The translations under genes were made by a program, and so were the position numbers. Below the pieces are notes generated by a model. The model was not told the DNA's origin, did no database searches, and saw nothing but the letters and a program-made list of their open reading frames with translations. 64,000 nucleotides of DNA. Source: Prochlorococcus marinus subsp. marinus str. CCMP1375 (lineage in GTDB: Bacteria > Cyanobacteriota > Cyanobacteriia > PCC-6307 > Cyanobiaceae). Below are positions 47,300 to 57,517 of this stretch, piece after piece (positions within the stretch are counted from its first letter, which is position 1; each line of letters opens with the position of its first letter). The stretch lies in contig NC_005042.1 in NCBI RefSeq assembly GCF_000007925.1, forward strand, positions 1,488,001-1,552,000. The letters run 5' to 3'.

Positions 47300-49117
47300 C
47301 TAATAACCACGAGGAGTAACTAAACATCCGTCTTTGAAAAAGCTCTTGCTATTACCAACTAGTAATAGTGTAAGCATGTCCACCCTATCTATAGGGAAAG
47401 AACCAATAGTATGAACTTCAACTGTTTCATCAGCTCTACCGAGTTGTCGAGCAAAAGCTATTGGAGTATGTAGCGGCTTATTTTGAAGCAAAATTTCAAA
47501 TGCTTTTTGCAGTTGCCAATTACGACTTTTAGACTTTGGGTTATAAAAAGCAATAACAAAATCAGAGATAGATGCTGCTCTAACCCTTTCTTCAATTTGC
47601 TCCCATGGCGTTAAACAATCACTAAGACTAATCGCACAAAAATCATGCATTAATGGAGCACCTATTCTTGCAGCAGCAAGCTGAATAGAACTAATACCCG
47701 GATGAACTTTGAATTCTGGGCGATCTTCTTTTGGTCGTTCCAACCAAAGCTCTAAAGCTAAACCAGCCATCCCATAAATTCCGCTATCGCCAGAAGAAAT
47801 TAATGAAACGCGAATACCTTGCGTAGCTAGGTTTAATGCCTGCTCACACCTATCTCGTTCGTTCGTTAAAAAACTATCAATGCGAGCTTGGTCAAATTTC
47901 CTAATTGGCTCAAGCAAGTCTAAATATGGCTTGTAACCAATCCAAACAGCACTTCTTGCAAGGGCAAGACGAGAATCATTTGTTAAAAAACTTGGATCAC
48001 CTGGGCCACTCCCCACTAAATGGAGCTCACCTCGTGTGGGAGCGAAAGGCTCTATTGCTTCTGCTATTGCAATAGTTACTGAACCTTTTTCGGATTTGTT
48101 TGATGTATAAATGTGTTTTTGAAATTTAAGGATGCCTCTTTCACCAGCAGCTAAAATTGATGCAGCTTCCGCAACTGATGGAGTACCTACTTCAGAATCA
48201 ACTATTCTGGAAGGATTAGGTACATCAATTTGAGAAAGGTCTTGGGCACTATATAAACGTAGTGGGAAGAAATATTTAGATCGAAGAGATTTTATAGCAG
48301 GCTCATCATATTTAATGTCTATAGTTGCCAGCCCAGCAATAGCTTCTCTTGCTAAACAAGCCTCTTCAAGTGCTGCTTCTAAGGCTCTTGTAACAAGCCC
48401 ATAACTTGTATTTCTTTCACATCCAATCCCAACCCACAATGTTGCTGGATGCCAACAACATTGTGGCGATTTCTGTGAAGAGATTTTCATCAAATGAGAT
48501 TTAGGAATATCTTTCTGATTTTTAGATCCCTCCAAAGTATTTATTGCTCCTTCCATTGTTTTCCATAAAAGAGAGCCACTAGTTTGTTCAACTTTGATTG
48601 GTTCTTTTAAAGCGATTAGAATCATTAAGTTCTTCCAATCTGATATATCCCCTTTACGCCTCCATCCCCAAGCATCACCAAAACTATCAAGTGCAATATT
48701 TTCTTCAGTTCTCGAAAAGCCTGTAGATACAAAATGGCCACCAAAATCTTCAGCCAATTGACAAGCAAGTTCATCAGCACCAGCTTGATGACCTCCTAAT
48801 AAGGAAACAATGTTCTGCGCTCTTGAATCCATGACAACAACAGCAGGGTCACTCTCTTTATCTGTTATCAAAGGAGCAATCATTCTTACAACCGCTCCAA
48901 TCGCCCCTACAACAATAAAAGCTGCTCTAGGTTCCCAAAACCTTTGAAAAATATCTTCCGGTTTATGAACCAAGCATTTGCTACCAAAAAGATCTACTTG
49001 TGCAGCAGCTTTAGGACTTAAAGCAATGGAGTCCACATGCCCACGAGCTTTTAATCTCAGCAATAGGCTATATGCAGAAGATGAAAAGGCAAGCGCAACT
49101 CTGTTATTCGGGTTCAA
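47300..49117 (-). CDS. cobJ: CbiG-CobJ fusion: cobalamin ring-contraction protein
   Basis: 605 residues joining two cobalamin-pathway functions. Residues about 1-350 are CbiG-like: an N-terminal domain with VGAIGAVVRMIAPLI and LLGGHQAGADELA, and a C-terminal CbiG domain with WVGIGCERNTSYGLV. Residues about 360-605 are precorrin-3B C17-methyltransferase (CobJ/CbiH), with the SAM-binding LVGSGPGDPSFLTNDS near 368 and IYGMAGLALEL, VHPGISSIQLAAARIG. Together these would methylate C17, contract the macrocycle and process the resulting lactone on the way to (pseudo)cobalamin. The fusion is usual in marine picocyanobacteria. Confidence 0.93.
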   Translation of the reverse strand: MNPNNRVALAFSSSAYSLLLRLKARGHVDSIALSPKAAAQVDLFGSKCLVHKPEDIFQRFWEPRAAFIVVGAIGAVVRMIAPLITDKESDPAVVVMDSRAQNIVSLLGGHQAGADELACQLAEDFGGHFVSTGFSRTEENIALDSFGDAWGWRRKGDISDWKNLMILIALKEPIKVEQTSGSLLWKTMEGAINTLEGSKNQKDIPKSHLMKISSQKSPQCCWHPATLWVGIGCERNTSYGLVTRALEAALEEACLAREAIAGLATIDIKYDEPAIKSLRSKYFFPLRLYSAQDLSQIDVPNPSRIVDSEVGTPSVAEAASILAAGERGILKFQKHIYTSNKSEKGSVTIAIAEAIEPFAPTRGELHLVGSGPGDPSFLTNDSRLALARSAVWIGYKPYLDLLEPIRKFDQARIDSFLTNERDRCEQALNLATQGIRVSLISSGDSGIYGMAGLALELWLERPKEDRPEFKVHPGISSIQLAAARIGAPLMHDFCAISLSDCLTPWEQIEERVRAASISDFVIAFYNPKSKSRNWQLQKAFEILLQNKPLHTPIAFARQLGRADETVEVHTIGSFPIDRVDMLTLLLVGNSKSFFKDGCLVTPRGY

Positions 49118-49493
49118 TGAAGAAATAATCTGTGGGTTTGTAAAGAATTTGAGAGGCTCGAAGTGATATAAAAATTACTTTTTATTCATACATTAATTTT
49201 AATGATTCGACCACTCCTGACAATTCTAAAAAGCAAAGCCCTTGCCTTCACTATGTTTACGCATTCAAGTGCCGAGTATTTTCCATTTTTCACCTAATTA
49301 GAAAAATTTTCCTGGGTAGAACATTTGTTACTTGAATACGTAGTAACTGGCTCTCGGATCTATGCTTCCTAAATCAGATCCTTTAATAGGGATCCTTTCA
49401 TTCAATTTAGAAATAGATTTGGTTCTATTTCATTAATTGAAAACCAGGTGGAAACAAACCCACCTAGAACCCATTCCTCGAGGAAAAATCTCG
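49118..49493 (+). promoter_or_regulatory. psaA upstream and leader region
   Basis: Gene-free 376 bp between the divergent cobJ start and psaA. Three stems lie in a row: GTTAC/GTAAC (49327-49331 with 49343-49347); GGATCT/AGATCC (49356-49361 with 49376-49381), with an alternative GATCC/GGATC (49377-49381 with 49390-49394); and GAAATAG/CTATTTC (49410-49416 with 49425-49431). A good Shine-Dalgarno, GAGG at 49480-49483, precedes the ATG. A cyanobacterial psaA leader RNA motif with several hairpins has been described; I cannot confirm identity by eye. Confidence 0.4.
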
Positions 49494-51815
49494 ATGACCA
49501 TTAGCCCACCAGAACGTGGGGAGAAAGCAAAAGGGGCAGCACCCACCCCTTACGACCAGCCAGTTGATAGAGATCATGCTCCTATCGACTATGAAAAACT
49601 CAACAAACCTGGGTTCTGGTCTTCAAAGCTTTCAAAAGGTCCCAAAACCACAACTTGGATTTGGAATCTCCACGCTGACGCTCACGACTTCGATACTCAT
49701 CTAGGTGACCTAGAAGAGACCAGTAGAAAGATCTTTTCTGCGCATTTTGGACACTTAGCAGTCGTCTTCATTTGGATGAGTGCTGCTTTCTTCCATGGAG
49801 CGCGCTTCTCTAATTACACAGGCTGGTTAGCCGATCCTACAAACGTAAAGCCTGGAGCACAGGTTGTATGGCCAGTAGTTGGACAAGAAATTCTTAATGC
49901 TGATTTAGGAGGCAACTATCAAGGCCTCCAAATCACATCAGGTATTTTCCAAATGTGGCGTGCATGGGGCATTACCAGTGAAGTGCAACTGATGGCCTTA
50001 GCTATCGGTGGTGTAATCATGGCTGCCTTAATGCTTCATGGTGGTATTTATCACTACCACAAAGCTGCTCCAAAACTTGAATGGTTCAGAAAGATTGAAC
50101 CAATGCTCCAACATCATCAAATTGCTTTGATTGGTTTGGGCTCAATTGCTTGGGCTGGTCATTTGATTCATATAGGAGCGCCAGTTGCAGCACTCTTAGA
50201 TGCAATAGATGCAGGGAACCCTCTTGTAGTAGATGGGGTTTCAATTGCTAGCGCAGCAGACGTTACAAACCTTGCACCAAGGCTTTGTGATCCAGCTGTA
50301 GCAAGTCAAATTTTCCCTAGCCTTGCAGGCCGTACTGTAGAGAACTTCTTCACTCTCAATTGGTGGGCATTTACCGATATTCTTACAAACAAAGGTGGCT
50401 TAAATCCAGTAACTGGAAGCCTTTGGATGACAGATATCTCGCACCACCATCTTGCGTTTGGTGTGTTTGCCATTTTCGGCGGACATATGTGGAGAAACAA
50501 CGTTCATGGTGTTGGCCACAGCATGAAAGAAATCATGGATGTTCATAAAGGAGATCCAATTCTTTTCCCCGCACCTAAAGGTCATCAAGGAATCTTTGAG
50601 TTCCTTAGCAATAGTTGGCATGGTCAATTAAGTATCAACCTTGCAATGGTTGGATCCGCAAGCATTGTGGTTGCACACCATATGTATGCATTGCCTCCAT
50701 ACCCTTACATAGCTATTGACTATCCCACGGTTCTAGGCCTATTTACTCATCACATGTGGATAGGTGGTTTGTTTATATGCGGTGCTGCGGCTCATGCTGG
50801 CATTGCCATGATCAGAGATTATGACCCAGCAGTTCATATAGATAACGTATTGGATCGTATCCTTAAAGCACGAGATGCCATTATTAGTCACTTAAATTGG
50901 GTTTGTATGTGGCTTGGCTTCCATAGTTTTGGCCTTTATATCCATAATGATGTAATGAGGGCTCTTGGAAGACCTAAGGATATGTTTAGCGATACAGGTA
51001 TTCAATTGCAGCCATTCTTGGCCCAATGGGTACAGAATCTTCAGCAGAGTGCAGTTGGAACTGGAGACTTAGTAGGCGCTGGTAATTTACCTGGAAGTGT
51101 TCTAAGTGAAGTTTTCAATGGAAATGTTGTTGAGGTAGGAGGCAAAGTTGCTATTGCTCCGATTCCCTTAGGAACTGCTGACTTGATGATTCATCATGTT
51201 CACGCTTTTACTATCCATGTAACTCTCCTAATACTTCTCAAGGGTGTTTTATACGCAAGAAGCTCAAGACTTATTCCTGATAAAGCTCAGCTTGGATTCC
51301 GTTTCCCTTGTGATGGTCCTGGTAGAGGAGGAACATGTCAGGTTTCTTCTTGGGACCACGTCTTCCTAGGTCTATTCTGGATGTACAACAGTCTTTCTGT
51401 TGTTATCTTCCATTTTTCTTGGAAGATGCAAAGTGATGTCTGGGGGCTAACAGGTGGGAATTTTGCACAAAGTTCTATCACTATTAACGGTTGGCTTCGT
51501 GACTTCCTTTGGGCTCAGTCTTCACAGGTGCTTACAAGCTATGGCCAGCCTATTAGCATGTATGGCCTAATGTTCCTTGGTGCTCATTTTGTATGGGCAT
51601 TCAGCCTTATGTTCCTATTCAGTGGCAGAGGCTACTGGCAGGAACTTTTTGAGTCCATAATTTGGGCACATAATAAATTGAAAGTTGCTCCAACTATTCA
51701 GCCACGTGCTCTTTCAATTACCCAAGGTCGTGCAGTAGGTGTTGCTCACTTCCTTCTAGGTGGAATCGCTACCACCTGGGCCTTTTTCCACGCCCGCCTT
51801 ATCGGGCTCGGCTAA
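49494..51815 (+). CDS. psaA: Photosystem I P700 apoprotein A1
   Basis: Core reaction-centre protein binding P700, A0, phylloquinone and half of the FX iron-sulfur cluster. I start at the ATG at 49494 ([14 protein letters not shown], 773 residues), preceded by a good GAGG; an in-frame TTG 19 codons upstream would give a non-family extension. The FX ligands are C606 and C615 in [12 protein letters not shown]. Eleven membrane helices with many histidines that coordinate chlorophyll are apparent. The chlorophyll-binding HHHLAFG and MDVHKGD segments are normal. psaB follows after 22 bp. Confidence 0.99.
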   Translation: MTISPPERGEKAKGAAPTPYDQPVDRDHAPIDYEKLNKPGFWSSKLSKGPKTTTWIWNLHADAHDFDTHLGDLEETSRKIFSAHFGHLAVVFIWMSAAFFHGARFSNYTGWLADPTNVKPGAQVVWPVVGQEILNADLGGNYQGLQITSGIFQMWRAWGITSEVQLMALAIGGVIMAALMLHGGIYHYHKAAPKLEWFRKIEPMLQHHQIALIGLGSIAWAGHLIHIGAPVAALLDAIDAGNPLVVDGVSIASAADVTNLAPRLCDPAVASQIFPSLAGRTVENFFTLNWWAFTDILTNKGGLNPVTGSLWMTDISHHHLAFGVFAIFGGHMWRNNVHGVGHSMKEIMDVHKGDPILFPAPKGHQGIFEFLSNSWHGQLSINLAMVGSASIVVAHHMYALPPYPYIAIDYPTVLGLFTHHMWIGGLFICGAAAHAGIAMIRDYDPAVHIDNVLDRILKARDAIISHLNWVCMWLGFHSFGLYIHNDVMRALGRPKDMFSDTGIQLQPFLAQWVQNLQQSAVGTGDLVGAGNLPGSVLSEVFNGNVVEVGGKVAIAPIPLGTADLMIHHVHAFTIHVTLLILLKGVLYARSSRLIPDKAQLGFRFPCDGPGRGGTCQVSSWDHVFLGLFWMYNSLSVVIFHFSWKMQSDVWGLTGGNFAQSSITINGWLRDFLWAQSSQVLTSYGQPISMYGLMFLGAHFVWAFSLMFLFSGRGYWQELFESIIWAHNKLKVAPTIQPRALSITQGRAVGVAHFLLGGIATTWAFFHARLIGLG

Positions 51816-51837
51816 CCTTTCCTGAACCTCTCCCTCA

Positions 51838-54081
51838 ATGGCAACGAAATTTCCATCGTTCAACCAGGGTCTGGCACAGGACCCTACAACCCGTCGTATT
51901 TGGTACGGCATCGCAACAGCTCATGACTTTGAAAGTCATGACGGAATGACCGAAGAGCAGCTTTATCAAAAGCTATTTGCTACTCACTTTGGTCATCTAG
52001 CCATAATTGGCTTATGGGTTGCAGGGAACCTGTTCCATATCGCCTGGCAGGGCAACTTCGAACAGTGGGTTACCGACCCGCTACATATTCGCCCAATTGC
52101 CCATGCAATTTGGGACCCTCACTTTGGCCAAGGCATTACAGATGCCTTAACCCAAGCTGGGGCAACCTCTCCTGTAAACATTGCTTATTCAGGTCTTTAC
52201 CATTGGTGGTACACCATTGGAATGAGGACCAATGCACAACTTTTCCAGGGTGCGATTTTTCTAAATATTCTTGTTTGCTGGTTATTGTTTGCTGGTTGGT
52301 TGCATTTACAACCCAAATTCAGACCTTCCCTAGCATGGTTCAAGAATGCTGAAGCTCAATTAAATCATCATTTAGCTGTTTTATTTGGTTTTAGCAGCAT
52401 TGCTTGGACAGGCCACCTTGTTCATGTAGCTATACCTGAATCAAGAGGTCAGCATGTTGGCTGGGATAACTGGCTAAGCGTCCTACCTCACCCTCAAGGT
52501 CTTGCTCCATTCTTCTCATTAAATTGGGGTGCATATGCTCAGAATCCTGATTCCTTAGATGCTGTTTTCGGCACTTCTCAAGGAGCAGGAACAGCTATTT
52601 TCACATTCCTAGGAGGACTTCATCCTCAAAGTGAATCTCTATGGCTAACTGATATTGCTCATCACCACCTAGCAATTGGTGTGATGTTCATAATTGCTGG
52701 TCATATGTATAGAAATACATTTGGGATAGGCCACACTTTAAAAGAAATAACAGAAGCACATAACACTGATAATCCAAATGATCCTCATACCACTGCCAAG
52801 GATGGGCGTCATTTTGGTGTTAATCACAATGGGATTTTTGAGACAGTTAACAACTCTCTCCATTTCCAACTTGGACTTGCTCTTGCTTCTCTAGGAGCTG
52901 CATGTAGCTTGGTTGCTCAACATATGGGGGCTCTTCCCTCTTATGCTTTCATAGCTAGGGACTACACAACACAGTCTGCTCTTTATACGCATCATCAATA
53001 CATAGCTATGTTCTTGATGGTTGGAGCTTTCTCTCATGGAGCAATATTCTTTGTTCGGGACTATGATCCAGAACTAAATAAAGGTAATGTTCTTGCAAGA
53101 GTTTTAGAAACTAAAGAAGCCCTAATTAGTCATCTAAGCTGGGTGACTATGCTGTTAGGTTTCCATACCCTTGGCATATATGTTCACAACGATGTTGTAG
53201 TTGCTTTTGGTAATCCAGAAAAGCAAATACTTGTTGAACCAGTTTTCGCTCAAGCCATCCAAGCATTTAGCGGAAAAGTCATGTATGGCATTAACGCCCT
53301 CTTGGCAAATGCCAATAGTTCAGCAACCCTTGCAGCGAACAGCATGCCTGGCAATCACTATTGGATGGACATGATTAACAGGCAAGATGCCTTAACTAAT
53401 TTCCTTCCAATTGGACCTGCTGATTTCTTAGTTCACCATGCGATTGCACTTGGTTTGCATACAACTGCATTGATCCTTATTAAAGGAGCTCTTGATGCAC
53501 GAGGATCCAAACTCATTCCTGATAAGAAAGATTTTGGATATGCCTTCCCTTGTGACGGTCCTGGTAGAGGAGGTACCTGCGATAGTTCAGCTTGGGATGC
53601 TACTTACCTCGCTATGTTCTGGGCACTTAATACAATTGCTTGGATCACCTTCTATTGGCACTGGAAGCATTTGGCTATTTGGCAAGGCAATGTTGCTCAA
53701 TTCAATGAATCAGGAACTTATCTAATGGGATGGTTCAGAGATTATCTGTGGCTAAATAGTTCACAGTTAATCAATGGATATAATCCATTTGGGGTAAATG
53801 CTTTGTCTCCTTGGGCATGGATGTTCCTATTTGGCCACTTGATATGGGCTACTGGTTTTATGTTCTTGATCTCCTGGAGAGGGTACTGGCAAGAACTAAT
53901 AGAGACTCTTGTGTGGGCTCATCAACGTACTCCAATTGCCAATCTTGTTGGTTGGAGAGATAAGCCGGTAGCACTTTCTATTGTTCAGGCCCGTTTAGTT
54001 GGTTTAACACACTTCACTGTTGGTAACTTTGTAACCTTTGGTGCTTTTGTGATTGCCTCTACTTCAGGTAAATTCGGATAA
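51838..54081 (+). CDS. psaB: Photosystem I P700 apoprotein A2
   Basis: Partner of PsaA in the PSI heterodimer, 747 residues. The FX cysteines are C572 and C581 in [12 protein letters not shown]. The N-terminal [20 protein letters not shown] and the HHHLAIG segment are typical. It contains eleven hydrophobic helices rich in chlorophyll-ligating histidines. Cotranscribed with psaA, 22 bp apart, and followed 31 bp downstream by a strong hairpin terminator. Confidence 0.99.
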   Translation: MATKFPSFNQGLAQDPTTRRIWYGIATAHDFESHDGMTEEQLYQKLFATHFGHLAIIGLWVAGNLFHIAWQGNFEQWVTDPLHIRPIAHAIWDPHFGQGITDALTQAGATSPVNIAYSGLYHWWYTIGMRTNAQLFQGAIFLNILVCWLLFAGWLHLQPKFRPSLAWFKNAEAQLNHHLAVLFGFSSIAWTGHLVHVAIPESRGQHVGWDNWLSVLPHPQGLAPFFSLNWGAYAQNPDSLDAVFGTSQGAGTAIFTFLGGLHPQSESLWLTDIAHHHLAIGVMFIIAGHMYRNTFGIGHTLKEITEAHNTDNPNDPHTTAKDGRHFGVNHNGIFETVNNSLHFQLGLALASLGAACSLVAQHMGALPSYAFIARDYTTQSALYTHHQYIAMFLMVGAFSHGAIFFVRDYDPELNKGNVLARVLETKEALISHLSWVTMLLGFHTLGIYVHNDVVVAFGNPEKQILVEPVFAQAIQAFSGKVMYGINALLANANSSATLAANSMPGNHYWMDMINRQDALTNFLPIGPADFLVHHAIALGLHTTALILIKGALDARGSKLIPDKKDFGYAFPCDGPGRGGTCDSSAWDATYLAMFWALNTIAWITFYWHWKHLAIWQGNVAQFNESGTYLMGWFRDYLWLNSSQLINGYNPFGVNALSPWAWMFLFGHLIWATGFMFLISWRGYWQELIETLVWAHQRTPIANLVGWRDKPVALSIVQARLVGLTHFTVGNFVTFGAFVIASTSGKFG

Positions 54082-54111
54082 CTAAGCCTAGTTGAGAGTA
54101 GAAAGGAAAGG

Positions 54112-54146
54112 AAACCCTGTCAGCAGTTATGTTGACAGGGTTTTTT
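54112..54146 (+). terminator. psaAB intrinsic terminator
   Basis: AAACCCTGTCA (54112-54122) pairs perfectly with TGACAGGGTTT (54133-54143), an 11-bp stem with a 10-nt loop, and six T residues occupy 54141-54146. It overlaps the last bases of the convergent beta-lactamase-like gene, and on the minus strand is followed by TTTCC repeats, so it may stop transcription from both sides. Confidence 0.9.
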
Positions 54147-55041
54147 CTTGAATATTCCATTTCCGCAATTCATTTGCGAAAGCAGGTAACAAAAAATTAT
54201 CTTCAGCTAAAGTTTTGCCTTCAGAAAACACTATCAATAACATAGTCATCCCTTGAGGTGTAATGAACCAAGCCGCATCATGCCTTGCTTCACTCATTAA
54301 ACCAGCTTTGCTCCATAATTTTGTCCCTTTGATTAATCCTTCGCCAAGAAAGCCATCTATCTGATTATCAGGATTACTCTTTCTTGTCATAAGGTCTAAA
54401 GAACGAAAAAGCAGTCGTTTTAGATTATTGGTTGCCTTTGGGGTTAGCAAAATCCCCGTCATCAAAGCTTCAAACAACCTTGCAGTTCCAATGGTGGTTA
54501 ATGCGTTTCTATTGTTATTATTTCGCCCATAGAAATCACTATCACGTCCAAAAGGTCCATCACCCCAAGTTTTTTGGCAACAATTAATAGATTTAAATTC
54601 TGACCAATTAAAACTACGAATCCAATCATTGATCAAATATCTCTGTTTTTTCCAAATTTCCCATCCTTCCCCTTTTAAAGAAGGCCCACTGGTAGTGGCT
54701 GTTAAGAGATCCACAATATAGCTTGTTGCATCATTGCTGGAATTAACAATCATGTCAGCTATCGCTCTACGCATTTCAGTCGAGTCAACTAACAAATCTT
54801 TTTGCAACCAAGTTTCAATAGCACATGCATAGAACAACTTAACTACACTGGCAGGGTATATAAGTTTGTTTTCCAACCAACCAGCTCCTATTCCACTAAA
54901 TGGCTCTGGATTCTGAGTTTTATAACAAACCCACGTGATAGAAACTTTCTTATGAAGATCTGGTCTGGATTCTTTCTCAAATCTCTCGATTAATTCACGC
55001 AACAAAATCCCCATCTCAGGATTATGAATGTAAAAGCTCAT
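54127..55041 (-). CDS. Class A beta-lactamase-like serine hydrolase
   Basis: 304 residues of the penicillin-binding/beta-lactamase fold. The catalytic motif is S65-V-V-K68 (YPASVVKLFYAC); the second motif is read as S102-N103-D104 (VNSSNDATS); the third appears as KAG (WSKAGLM) instead of the usual K-T-G. No signal peptide is seen, unusual for an enzyme acting on peptidoglycan or antibiotics. It could be a peptidase or esterase rather than a resistance enzyme. Divergent from the NlpC/P60 gene with only 18 bp between start codons; its 3' end lies in the psaB terminator. Confidence 0.82.
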   Translation of the reverse strand: MSFYIHNPEMGILLRELIERFEKESRPDLHKKVSITWVCYKTQNPEPFSGIGAGWLENKLIYPASVVKLFYACAIETWLQKDLLVDSTEMRRAIADMIVNSSNDATSYIVDLLTATTSGPSLKGEGWEIWKKQRYLINDWIRSFNWSEFKSINCCQKTWGDGPFGRDSDFYGRNNNNRNALTTIGTARLFEALMTGILLTPKATNNLKRLLFRSLDLMTRKSNPDNQIDGFLGEGLIKGTKLWSKAGLMSEARHDAAWFITPQGMTMLLIVFSEGKTLAEDNFLLPAFANELRKWNIQEKTLST

Positions 55042-55059
55042 CGCATGTGTATGTAATCA

Positions 55060-55812
55060 ATGGCTGTACTAAAAATAGCTTGTCAAAAAGAGACTCTTAT
55101 CCCTGGGAGCCTCTGGTTACTAAATAATAATATTAATGGCTACAAAAATATTGCAAGCAATGAACTTGCAACAGAGGTAATTGCTGGAAGGAAATTCGAA
55201 ATAATATATGACACCCAATCAACATCACCTCCCTCTGAAAAAGAAAGAGTCAAAGTTCGGCTATTGGAGGATGGTTACATTTGTTGGCTTGAAATAAGAG
55301 ATATTTTTGATCAAATTGAAACTACTGCGCCCTGGGAGCCAATATTGCTTGAGAAACATGAAATCGCTAATAGATTACCTAAAATCTTAATTTGGATAGA
55401 AAAAACATCTAAATCTCCTAATCAATATTTGTGGGGTGGAACTGCAGGGCCAAACTTTGATTGTTCTGGCTTAGTACAAACTGCATTTTCCTCAGAAGAT
55501 ATTTGGTTACCTCGTGATGCTTATCAACAAGAGAAATTTTGTAAGCCAGTAGATTTTAATAAAAATACTTTAAAAGAAATTATTCCAGGTGACTTATTAT
55601 TTTTTGGAGATAGCAAAAAATGCACGCATGTTGCCATATACAAAGGCAAAGGTAATTATTGGCATAGCTCAGGCACAAAAAATGGTAGGAATGGTATAGG
55701 CATAGATACCTTGAACCCCATACATAAAAATTCTATTTCCTCTTATTATTCCTCAATCTTAAGAGGAGCAGGGAGAGTTGAATCTTGTCATGATGGGTCT
55801 TCAATAGCCTAA
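55060..55812 (+). CDS. NlpC/P60 family cell-wall hydrolase with SH3-like N terminus
   Basis: 250 residues. An N-terminal SH3-like part (about 10-95) precedes the NlpC/P60 cysteine peptidase domain. The catalytic triad is C135 (FDCSGLV), H190 (CTHVAIY) and H202 (YWHSSG). Enzymes of this kind cut between D-glutamate and meso-diaminopimelate in peptidoglycan stem peptides, for remodelling or recycling. No signal peptide is visible. Divergent from the beta-lactamase-like gene, and followed by the glycosyltransferase after 29 bp. Confidence 0.92.
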   Translation: MAVLKIACQKETLIPGSLWLLNNNINGYKNIASNELATEVIAGRKFEIIYDTQSTSPPSEKERVKVRLLEDGYICWLEIRDIFDQIETTAPWEPILLEKHEIANRLPKILIWIEKTSKSPNQYLWGGTAGPNFDCSGLVQTAFSSEDIWLPRDAYQQEKFCKPVDFNKNTLKEIIPGDLLFFGDSKKCTHVAIYKGKGNYWHSSGTKNGRNGIGIDTLNPIHKNSISSYYSSILRGAGRVESCHDGSSIA

Positions 55813-55841
55813 TCAATCAAAACATCCAAAATTATTCTTTA

Positions 55842-56792
55842 ATGATCAATCAAATAGATATATCTATTGTTATTCCTATCTTCAATGAGGAAGAAAGTCT
55901 TCCTCAACTTGTGCAAGAAGTATTAAATTCAATGAGACCAACTCAAGAGAAATTTGAACTGATTTTAGTTAACGATGGTTCTTCTGATAAAAGTGCTGAA
56001 GTCTTATCAAAGCTAAGTAAAGAGATCCCAGAGTTAATATGCATCTTACTTAGGAAGAATTATGGTCAAACTGCTGCAATGGCAGCAGGTTTCGACATAT
56101 CCAATGGAGAAATAATAGTTAGCCTTGATGGTGATCTTCAAAATGATCCTGCAGACATACCATTACTTATAGATAAATTAAGAGATGGTTTTGATTTGGT
56201 TAGTGGATGGAGGTACGATAGGAAAGATTCAATAATTACTAGAAAATTTCCTTCTAAAATTGCAAATAAACTTATCGGGAAAGTAACAGGTGTTATTCTT
56301 AATGATTACGGTTGTTCTTTAAAAGCCTATCGACGTGAAGTGCTTTCTGATATGAAATTATATGGAGAGCTTCATCGTTTTTTACCTGTACTTGCCAATA
56401 TTGAAGGTGGAAGAATAACTGAGATAAAAGTTAATCACAGAGCACGCAGATTTGGCAAAAGTAAATATGGAATTGATAGGACTTTTAGAGTCATGATGGA
56501 TTTATTGACTATTTGGTTCTTAAACAGATTTCTAACTAGACCAATGTATATTTTTGGTTTTGGAGGGATAATTGCAATATTAAGTAGCTTACTAACAAGC
56601 TTTTACTTGTTAATAATGAAAATATTAGGAGAAGATATTGGCAATCGTCCCCTTTTAACATTTTCATTAATTCTTGGTGTCGCTGGTGTACAACTTTTTT
56701 GTTTTGGGCTTCTAGGTGAATTGCAAATACGTACATACCATGAAAGCCAAGGTCGCCCTATTTATCGCATTCGAGAAACATTAAGAGGATGA
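55842..56792 (+). CDS. Family 2 glycosyltransferase, GtrB/DPM1-like, membrane anchored
   Basis: 316 residues. The GT-A catalytic domain has IPIFNEEESLPQL, VNDGSSDKSAEVL and SLDGDLQNDPADIP (DxD-type metal site), and NHRARRFGKSKYG near 200. Two C-terminal membrane helices, about 232-257 and 270-292, anchor it. Proteins of this form transfer a sugar to polyprenyl phosphate on the cytoplasmic face for later use on the outside. The sugar is unknown. Its end overlaps the HEAT-like gene on the opposite strand by 31 bp. Confidence 0.92.
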   Translation: MINQIDISIVIPIFNEEESLPQLVQEVLNSMRPTQEKFELILVNDGSSDKSAEVLSKLSKEIPELICILLRKNYGQTAAMAAGFDISNGEIIVSLDGDLQNDPADIPLLIDKLRDGFDLVSGWRYDRKDSIITRKFPSKIANKLIGKVTGVILNDYGCSLKAYRREVLSDMKLYGELHRFLPVLANIEGGRITEIKVNHRARRFGKSKYGIDRTFRVMMDLLTIWFLNRFLTRPMYIFGFGGIIAILSSLLTSFYLLIMKILGEDIGNRPLLTFSLILGVAGVQLFCFGLLGELQIRTYHESQGRPIYRIRETLRG

Positions 56793-57229
56793 CGAACTAA
56801 CTTTATATTTTTAGTGTTCTGACTATGACCTTTAAATCTAGCAATTGCACTTGCTGCTTTTGCCACTACACGACTATCAACATCTCTCAAACCTAATTTT
56901 AATATCGGAAGAACTGACAAATCTCGCCATTTATCAGCTATTTCCATAGCCAGCAATCTTTCTTCTGACCCAGAGCAAATCAATCCTTTCATATATTTTC
57001 TAAGGTTGGATTTTTCTTTTGCAGTTTTTGGAGGCTGAAAATCAAAGAAATCCGAATGCATCTTAATTTTTTCTATATGAGCTGGCTCTGAGCGGTAAAC
57101 CAAAGACATATGGTTTACATAACGATACCCCGAGAACTTAGTCGCAAGAAGTCTTTTTGGCTTTCGGCCAAATCCCAAAAGCGTTATAGTAATCAGCAAG
57201 GCAGCACCTGCAGCGAAAAATTGATTCAT
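56762..57229 (-). CDS. Membrane-anchored HEAT-repeat-like protein
   Basis: 155 residues. An N-terminal hydrophobic segment (about 3-20, FFAAGAALLITITLLGFG) is followed by a basic stretch and, from about 75 on, helical repeats with SGSEERLLAMEIADKW and DLSVLPILKLGLRDVDSRVVAKAA, resembling one or two HEAT repeats. A scaffold or assembly role is possible; no function is known to me. Divergent from psaI, convergent with the glycosyltransferase. Confidence 0.7.
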   Translation of the reverse strand: MNQFFAAGAALLITITLLGFGRKPKRLLATKFSGYRYVNHMSLVYRSEPAHIEKIKMHSDFFDFQPPKTAKEKSNLRKYMKGLICSGSEERLLAMEIADKWRDLSVLPILKLGLRDVDSRVVAKAASAIARFKGHSQNTKNIKLVRHPLNVSRMR

Positions 57230-57355
57230 CGATTTAGAAGTGATAGATGTGTCATTGATTCGTATTGGATTGAACTTTTATGTCACCAATGGGGTCTTTA
57301 CGTTTCTATTACACGTTAACTCTATACAGTAATGGTGGAACTTTTGGTATTTCCA

Positions 57356-57472
57356 ATGTCTAGCGAGTTTGCCGCGACCTGGCTTCCTGCTGTCTTCGTC
57401 CCTCTTATAGGGCTTGTGACACCAGCAGTCTTTATTGTGCTCATTGGTCGGTACATCACAGCAACCGACTGA
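57356..57472 (+). CDS. psaI: Photosystem I subunit VIII, PsaI
   Basis: Single-helix PSI subunit that helps dock PsaL and trimerise PSI. Start ATG at 57356 gives 38 residues, MSSEFAATWLPAVFVPLIG then a helix and the family end GRYITATD; stop TGA at 57470-57472. An in-frame ATG at 57332 would add eight residues and cannot be excluded. Located 45 bp upstream of psaL. Confidence 0.93.
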   Translation: MSSEFAATWLPAVFVPLIGLVTPAVFIVLIGRYITATD

Positions 57473-57517
57473 AACACATTTTGTTTCCCTTAAGTCAACA
57501 AAGTTCTTTATACGCCC

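Noticed and set aside
49437-49493. Longer psaA starting at TTG 49437
   Set aside because: The 19 added residues are polar and unlike PsaA; the ATG at 49494 has a good Shine-Dalgarno and gives the family N terminus.
54127-55041. Acquired antibiotic-resistance beta-lactamase
   Set aside because: No signal peptide, altered third motif, base composition like the neighbours and no mobile element; more likely a native serine hydrolase.
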